Below are positions 19,651 through 25,301 of a DNA stretch of 25,301 bases, in pieces. A program made the position numbers and the translations under genes. The stretch spans positions 1 to 25,301 of the forward strand of contig PITI01000076.1 in assembly GCA_004325065.1 (NCBI GenBank), written 5' to 3'. Under the pieces are notes generated by a model. That model was given only the letters and a program-made list of their open reading frames with translations, was not told the origin of the DNA and made no database searches. Source of the DNA: Hamiltosporidium magnivora. Taxonomy: Eukaryota > Microsporidia > Dubosqiidae. Each line of letters opens with the position of its first letter. Within the stretch, counting starts at the first letter, position 1.

Positions 19651-20703
19651 TTACCTTAAATAAGAAAAAGATTCATGCTCAAAATTTTCTTCCGCCTTCC
19701 AAAATGTAAGAATATTATCAGAAGAACCCGTAACAAAATATTTTTCATCCTTTGAAACTGAAAAATGAATAACCCTATTTTTATGACCATAAAATATTTT
19801 TTTTACTCTTAAAGTTGGTGCCTGTGAAATTCTAGCATCGTTCTGTGAATATCCATGTGTACTTATAACTGTATTATTTCTTGTCCAATACAAATTACAT
19901 ATTTGAGAATTATAATCTACTGTTTTGACAGGTGAATTATTTATATTCATAGTGTCCCACATTTTAATACTTTTATCTGCTGTTCCACCCCCACTTAAAA
20001 GTAAAGAAGGTTTTATTGGTGACCATGCTATTGCTTTTACAGCTGCTTTATGTTCGGTGTATTTGTGAAAATAATTATTTAAATTTCTTGTATCGTAAAC
20101 AAATAATTTGTTATCATTTCCTCCTGAAGCTATAAATTTTTTGTTTTTACTTATTTTTAAACCACAGACTTCTTGTTGGTGAAAAGTTAAAACATCTGGA
20201 CTGTCTTCTATTCTTATATCCATATTTTTAATTGTTCTATCTCTACTGCCTGTAATTATTCTATTTTCGTCCCATTCTATTACTCCTATCCTAGATTTGT
20301 GTTGTTGGTAATTTTGTATTTTTTGAGTTGAAATATCTAAAATATTTAAAATTCCTGTTGAAGTACCAATAGCTACGGTATTTCCCTTATCATTAAATTT
20401 TACTGAAGTAACCATCAAACCATTTAAAGAATATAAAAGTGTATTTTTTGAAGAATAATAATTAAAAAGGTAAATTCTGTTTTCTACAGCATAAAGAATA
20501 TAATTGTCTGACCAATCTACCAAATTAGAATAAAAATCATCTGCTAGTCCTGGTACTGTTAGTTTACGAAGTGGTTGTGTATAAATTTTAGGTTCCTTAA
20601 GGGATTCCTTATAGTTGATAAGAATATCAGTGTTTGGTGGATTTTCTTTGGTAAAAAATTCTATGCACGAAAATCTGTTGAATTTTTTTGAGTTTCTGTG
20701 CAT
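19651..20703 (-). CDS. Cdc20/Cdh1 (Fizzy) family WD40 activator of the anaphase-promoting complex
   Basis: This protein recruits substrates to the APC/C ubiquitin ligase to drive mitotic exit. It has 350 aa, shorter than the usual 450-600, because the N-terminal region is cut to about 48 residues. The family entry motif PGLADDFYSNLVDWS (51-65) opens a WD40 propeller. Characteristic blocks follow: SGGNDNKLFVYDTRN (193-207), LLSGGGTADKSIKMWD (235-250), STHGYSQN (281-288) and GHKNRVIHFSVS...VTGSSDN.LTFWK (306-336). The N-terminal C-box (normally DRFIP) survives at best as NRFSC (9-13). The C-terminus ends in Leu-Arg where the family has the APC/C-binding Ile-Arg tail. The segment after STHGYSQN is shorter than usual. 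Whether it acts as Cdc20, Cdh1 or both cannot be told. The ATG at 20703 is the only good start. Confidence 0.93.
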   Translation of the reverse strand: MHRNSKKFNRFSCIEFFTKENPPNTDILINYKESLKEPKIYTQPLRKLTVPGLADDFYSNLVDWSDNYILYAVENRIYLFNYYSSKNTLLYSLNGLMVTSVKFNDKGNTVAIGTSTGILNILDISTQKIQNYQQHKSRIGVIEWDENRIITGSRDRTIKNMDIRIEDSPDVLTFHQQEVCGLKISKNKKFIASGGNDNKLFVYDTRNLNNYFHKYTEHKAAVKAIAWSPIKPSLLLSGGGTADKSIKMWDTMNINNSPVKTVDYNSQICNLYWTRNNTVISTHGYSQNDARISQAPTLRVKKIFYGHKNRVIHFSVSKDEKYFVTGSSDNILTFWKAEENFEHESFSYLR

Positions 20704-20709
20704 AAAATG

Positions 20710-20764
20710 TTTTTGTTTTGTAAATTTTTTATTTTTTTATATTTTTGTTTTGTAAACAAAACAA
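20710..20764 (-). promoter_or_regulatory. Forkhead-type site and duplicated element upstream of Cdc20/Cdh1
   Basis: On the - strand TTTACAAAACAAAAA occurs twice (20756-20742 and 20724-20710), 32 bp apart, just upstream of the ATG. The distal copy forms a perfect palindrome, TTGTTTTG-TAAA-CAAAACAA (20745-20764), containing the exact forkhead core GTAAACA (20752-20758). In budding yeast CDC20 belongs to the forkhead-controlled mitotic cluster, so a conserved control is possible. A-rich sequence makes partial matches cheap. Confidence 0.4.
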
Positions 20765-21845
20765 CAGATAAATTAAAATTTGTTTTAAATGCCAAAGATT
20801 AGAAGTAAATAGTTTAAAGGATTTAAATGTATTTAAAAAGAAGGGGTAATTTGATTAGTTGTAGGTTTAAAGATGGAGGGAAGTGAATTGGTTTTTTTAG
20901 TTTGGAGTTTTGGAAATTTTTATTGAGAGAAAATTGGGGTCAGGTATTGGATAGTGTGGGTTTTAAAAATTGTTTGAGGCATTAAAAAATTGAAGAAAAA
21001 ATTTAGATTGGTTCAGAATTTGATAAGTTAAAGTTATATTGTGTTGAGTAAAACAGGAATAGAAAATTAGAATTCTTAAATTCAGTATAATTTTAAAGGA
21101 ATAACTTTAAAGAATATTTGAGGATTATGGATTGAGAAATACAACAACTCGAATTCTTGGATCCAGTATGGTTTTTATTGAATAATTTTGAAGAATGATA
21201 AGTGATTATTGATTGAAAAAGGTTTGAATAAATGAAGTCAGAATATTATCGATTAATAAGGTATACTGGTTTTGATTTTTAAAAAAGCGGTATAATTCTA
21301 AGAAAAATGATTATTATAATTTCTAAGCAATTATAAGATAGAAAAAATTCTAATGTTTATAACGTATGTTCTTAAACTGTCTGATAGTTTAAATAAGTCT
21401 TGTTTTTAATCTTATTTCAATCTTTAAAGGTAATTTGACTTGAAATGCTTGATTTTATCAAAATTATACATTTCAAATAATTGAACACAAATTGTAGAGA
21501 AAAATGCGTATTTAGAGTTCGTTATATTTATCGTTGCTTAAACTGGTATCTAAGTTATAATTCTTATTTACTGACTTTTATATATATTTTTGTTTCTAAA
21601 ATCGGAGTTGTAGTTGCTTTTAAGGATTTTATATAGTCTGACAATTACCTTTGTGTTTTTTAAGGATATGGAAATTTTTATTACGAATAATTTTGGTGCA
21701 GATGCAATATGAACAATTACTTCCGTTTTTCATTAGAAATAATTGTCAAAGTAGGATTTAATATTTGATTAAAACGCAATATAGTAAAGAAAATAGCAGA
21801 TTGAAGATAATTTACTTAAAAATATTACATTTTTAAAAAAAAGAA
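20765..21845. other. G-skewed, AT-rich intergenic stretch upstream of Cdc20/Cdh1
   Basis: No gene seen. Between about 20800 and 21250 the + strand has many G and very few C, a clear skew unlike the neighbouring intergenic DNA. It might reflect a transcribed, decayed or replication-biased region. Confidence 0.35.
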
Positions 21846-22258
21846 GGCACGAGTTGTATGTTTTGGTGACATTAACGCAGTTCCGGTTTAAAAGATAAAT
21901 GCACACTCTAACAATCTATCAGTATCCTCTATAATACCAAATTTCATAGGCTTTCTATCCAAAGATGTGTAAACTTATTAAATGAGCATGAAATTTTCTC
22001 TGATTCGTTGATTTTTGTTACTTGGAGTGTGATTGATTTAGAAACCGGCCTTGGTATCTTACAAGACCAGCAGGATTCTTATTTAATCTAAACTTTCTTA
22101 AAAAAATATACTTTAGTTAAGATATTTCAAGATAAGTTACATTTGAATCACTTGGACTTTAAAATGGCATACCAATAGGTATAATCACCTACTTAGTATT
22201 CCTGGATTTTAGAAGTTATGTTCTTTCTATTTTTCAGGCACGTCATGTTCAGTTCAAG
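21846..22258. repeat. Dispersed repeat, degraded and shorter copy 2
   Basis: It aligns with parts of 1021-1710 and 23547-24237 through GACATTAACGCAGTTC, TCTATCAGTATCC, TAATACCAAATTTCATAGGC, GGAGTGTGATTGATTT, TAGGTATAATCACCTACTTA and GGATTTTA. Identity is clearly lower, and the right-hand third of the repeat is missing or unrecognisable. Confidence 0.6.
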
Positions 22259-23546
22259 TATACGAGCCTAGGATACTAGGCTTATATGCTGCAAGAAATA
22301 AAAATATATTAAATTTGAGTTAAAGAACATAGGCTTGCTATAGAAGATATTTTATCAGAAAAATGCTTGTTTTGAATCTATTCTTATAAATAATAGTAAT
22401 TATGGTGTGTAATCTTTATTTTAATTGTGACATAGAAGTTCAATTACATTAATACAGCTCAAATTATGAGTGCACATAATATTATTCTCGTCGAATCTAT
22501 TTAAATTATGTAGCTTTGATTACTCAAGTTAAGTTTCATTTGCAGAAAAAAAATATATTTTTTAAAAAGATTGCGATCACGAGCCGCCAAATATATTATT
22601 CTGTATCAGAAATATCCTTCACTATATTATGAAGAATAAAACGCAAAAAATGATTTAATATGTATATTCAGTTGAACAAATATGGTGTTTGGTAAATAAG
22701 ATTAAGCTAAAATTTGGAAATAAATATTCAAGGATTTTTAATTAGAGTATATCAACTCAAATTTAAATAAAAATAATCACGTTAATAAAATATGTTCCTA
22801 ATCCTATAAAATTACTGATAAAAAATTATTCGAAACCAAATTGAATACTAAAATGTAATCTCTTACGACTTAACGACATTTTAGGCGAATTTTCATTCGA
22901 CGGTCGATTTTTGCTAATATTTTTAGTCTTTGGGGAAAATATGTCAAACATTACTTTGTAAAAAATAATCTTAATGATATAAATCTGCTTAAAAATTTCA
23001 GATATTAGGAAATCTATTTCCAATCCGATGCTCATTTAAAAGATATTCTTGGTGAAAAGATTCATCGTAATCAAGTTGAACAACTTATGTTAAATAAGGC
23101 AAACAGATTGAGATCACCTAGCAAACAATTTTATGTATAGTTGAGATTCATTTAACATTATTTTAATCATTTTGTAAAAATACAAACGCGCAGGTTCTTA
23201 GGAAACATCGGATTTGAGAAAGACTATAGCGGATGTTATTTTTTTAAGAAAAGTGAATGTTGCAAACATCATATTAATTAGATCAAAATAGTCTATAAAA
23301 AGACAATTTTTGCATGCCGTTCTAAGTAAACACATATATAAATTTGTTAATATGTAAAAAAATTCAAACCATAGTTACAACGGAATAGATTTTCTATGCT
23401 TTGAAAAAATATATTAAAAAATTATTTATGCATTATTTTCAAAAGATTCAGTGGCAATTTTTTACAAGCATAGGTAACCTCATTTTGTTTTAATATTTGT
23501 CTAGTATTCTACAAAACCAATAGCTTTATATAAAAGTATCACATCT
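22259..23546. other. AT-rich intergenic stretch, no gene seen
   Basis: The longest frame is a 69-codon reading on the - strand (22826-23035) with no recognisable motif, not called as a gene. Confidence 0.35.
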
Positions 23547-24237
23547 TTAAAACAGTGGCAAGTGTTATAGTTATTTTCACGACATTAACTCAGTTCTAGG
23601 TTTAACATAAATAACTGCTACCTAACACTCCTTCAAGTCCCCCTACGATACCTACATCTCAAAGTCTTTCATCTATCAGGTGTATTGAACCAAATTAATA
23701 GGCGAGCCAGTTGTCTGGAGTACGATAATTTCCGTTGCATGGAGTGTGATCGGAAACCCGAAGTTCGTCTTGCCCCCCCTCCCAAGACTATGCCGCCTTC
23801 CTGCTTACTTTAAACCTACCGATCCCAATAAACTTATAGCTAAGATATATCTCGAAGGCTTACATGGTATCCACCTAGACAGAGCAATATCATACTAACA
23901 GGTATAACCTGCTACTTAACTCCTCCGGATTTTAAGGGTTGATATTTTTATATCTTTAAGGCGCTAAGTCTTCTAACCCGAATGAGTAAGGCTAGGTTTC
24001 CATGCTATTACATGGCAATTGTCTACATATTCAGCCGCGGTCTGCAATCTAGTTGCATAAAAAACCACAAATGAATTTGTAGAAAAGGTTCCGCCATTTC
24101 GTAGACTTCTCCTCCTGATACAAACACCCATGGAATAACCGAAGATGTAATGTGGTTTTATTCTCACCAATAATCCAAAAAATGATCTTCACGGCAGTAT
24201 CACACATTTATTGCCATGTAGAAAGTTTTTTTATGTT
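23547..24237. repeat. Dispersed ~700-bp repeat, copy 3
   Basis: Starts TTAAAACAGTGGCAAGTGTT, identical to copy 1 over its first 20 bp or so, and follows it to the right end (TGTGGTTTTATTC, CACAC, ATTGCCA, TTTTTTTATG). The - strand frame at 24170-23973 contains CIRRRSLRNGGTFSTNS, paralleled in copy 1, so this part may once have been coding. It resembles the RRSLR.GTFF..S stretch of Merlin/IS1016 transposases, but no catalytic block was confirmed. Confidence 0.7.
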
Positions 24238-25301
24238 TTATCGATTCTCCACCAAGTATTCTACGAATACGTATGAGCAATAATAGTAAGTAAACGATAG
24301 AGACGGTAAGAAAAAGTAATATTTGGATATTTTTATTAGATTTTCGGAAAGGAATCTGCAAAATAAAAGAACAGATTGAAAGCTACAATGCGTCAATTTT
24401 TCGTATGCTTTAAATTTACCGAGAACATCAGACCATAAGCATGGTAAAATTTCCAAAAAGGAATTTTTCTGGTCGAGAATAGGTTGTTTAAATGTATTAT
24501 TCAAAATGTTGTTGAAATTTGAAGCTTTATAGTTGATAAAAATTCTTTAAATCGTTAAAAAATACCATTTGTGATTAATATGCTCAAGATTTGAACTTCA
24601 AAAAACAAGAAAATCAAAAAAGCAAACACAATATTATTATATCGCGCTCTTTTGATTTCGGATAGAATTTTAAAAAAGCTAGTGGGTGTTTTCACAAGCC
24701 TTTCTCGGTATCAAGATGTACATGTAGCATGTAAGAAAATAGGAGTAAGAAACGCCAAGTTTGTCAAGAATTAGACACAGTAAATGCAATTCCTCCATAT
24801 AATAGTATAGAAAAGGTAGAAAGTAAAAGAATACCTCCGCCAGAGATAAGATTTGTTCTACTCTTCCGGCCCAGGCCCCCATAGAGGTGAGGATTAGGCA
24901 TAGGGCCAACACTCATATCTCACAAAACCATATCGTTACGAAACCGAAACATAATAATATAAATTAGGAAGACCGTCAAGAAGCCCTGGTTCTTTAAGAG
25001 CTGTAACGCCGGTTAGTAGTAGTAGAAAATAAAAGAATAGTTGTATTTTTTATATTGAAAAATACTTCACAAAGTTTTTTTTCAAAAAGTAAGAACTAAG
25101 AATTTTGTTTGTATGCAACCGGTGGAAATATAATTATTTTTATATTAATAATTATCATTTGGTCGAGAAGTATTTAAATATAGCAAGACGAGTTTCTAAA
25201 TATATTCAAAATTTTAGTTTCTAAGATTAGGATTTCTGGATCTCCGTGTATTCGAATGCTTCAATTATTTTATACACTTTTTTTTCTCCTTGTTTGTATT
25301 T
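24238..25301. other. Terminal stretch with a GC-richer coding-like fragment
   Basis: A + strand frame is open from about 24732 to a stop at 24888-24890. It encodes a basic, Pro-rich segment (for example SKKRQVCQELDTVNAIPPYN and SKRIPPPEIRF). Protein-like sequence continues past the stop towards about 24960. The DNA around 24840-24910 is notably GC-richer than its surroundings. No family is recognised; the opposite-strand readings (24238-24504, 24679-24912) look like shadows. It is probably a decayed gene or element fragment. Confidence 0.3.

Noticed and set aside
22826..23035. A 69-codon - strand frame
   Set aside because: No motif, no paralogue in the window, and length within chance expectation.
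24679..24912. A 77-codon - strand frame with a signal-like start
   Set aside because: The + strand reading of the same DNA is more protein-like, and no motif supports either firmly.

Overview
The window looks like a piece of a microsporidian (intracellular fungal-lineage parasite) nuclear genome, from a species with a large, transposon-rich genome. It is strongly AT-rich, the intact genes have no visible introns, and two of them are short versions of conserved eukaryotic regulators (an APC/C activator of the Cdc20/Cdh1 family and the CCAAT-binding subunit NF-YA). Two others belong to a lysine-rich, probably secreted, lineage-specific family with no recognisable domain. Genus cannot be fixed from sequence alone, and the microsporidian call is an inference.

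Only four genes look intact. Two are paralogues on the + strand (2102-3661 and 13501-15051), almost identical over the first 32 residues (signal peptide plus basic stretch) and strongly diverged afterwards. The other two lie in tandem on the - strand: NF-YA (18004-18663) and Cdc20/Cdh1 (19651-20703). The roughly 1-kb gap between those two holds the most unusual structure here: two arrays of an AACACC-type motif repeated mainly every 37-38 bp, running in opposite directions and meeting near 19190.

Most of the rest is a graveyard of mobile and decayed coding DNA. At 8291-10046 there is a complete mariner-type element with TA flanks, 30-bp near-perfect terminal inverted repeats starting CTCCCTCCGTCC (as in plant Stowaway/mariner elements) and a broken DD39D transposase. 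Two decayed Merlin/IS1016-type (ISXO2-like) transposases lie at about 4806-5640 (+) and 11795-12446 (-). A dispersed repeat of about 700 bp occurs at 1021-1710 and 23547-24237, with a degraded third copy at 21846-22258. A broken, unrecognised gene of about 1.5 kb can be followed through shifted frames at 6657-8153 (+). Slightly GC-richer coding-like fragments sit at both window edges.

The remaining intergenic stretches (about 300-1020, 3660-4740, 5640-6650, 10050-11790, 15050-18000, 20760-21840, 22260-23540) are AT-rich with many stops in all frames; no tRNA, rRNA or CRISPR was recognised. Candidate regulatory features are an exact forkhead site (GTAAACA) in a perfect palindrome just upstream of Cdc20, a CCAAT box 81 bp upstream of the gene for the CCAAT-binding NF-YA, and a shared ATTCTATAT word about 80 bp upstream of both secreted paralogues.
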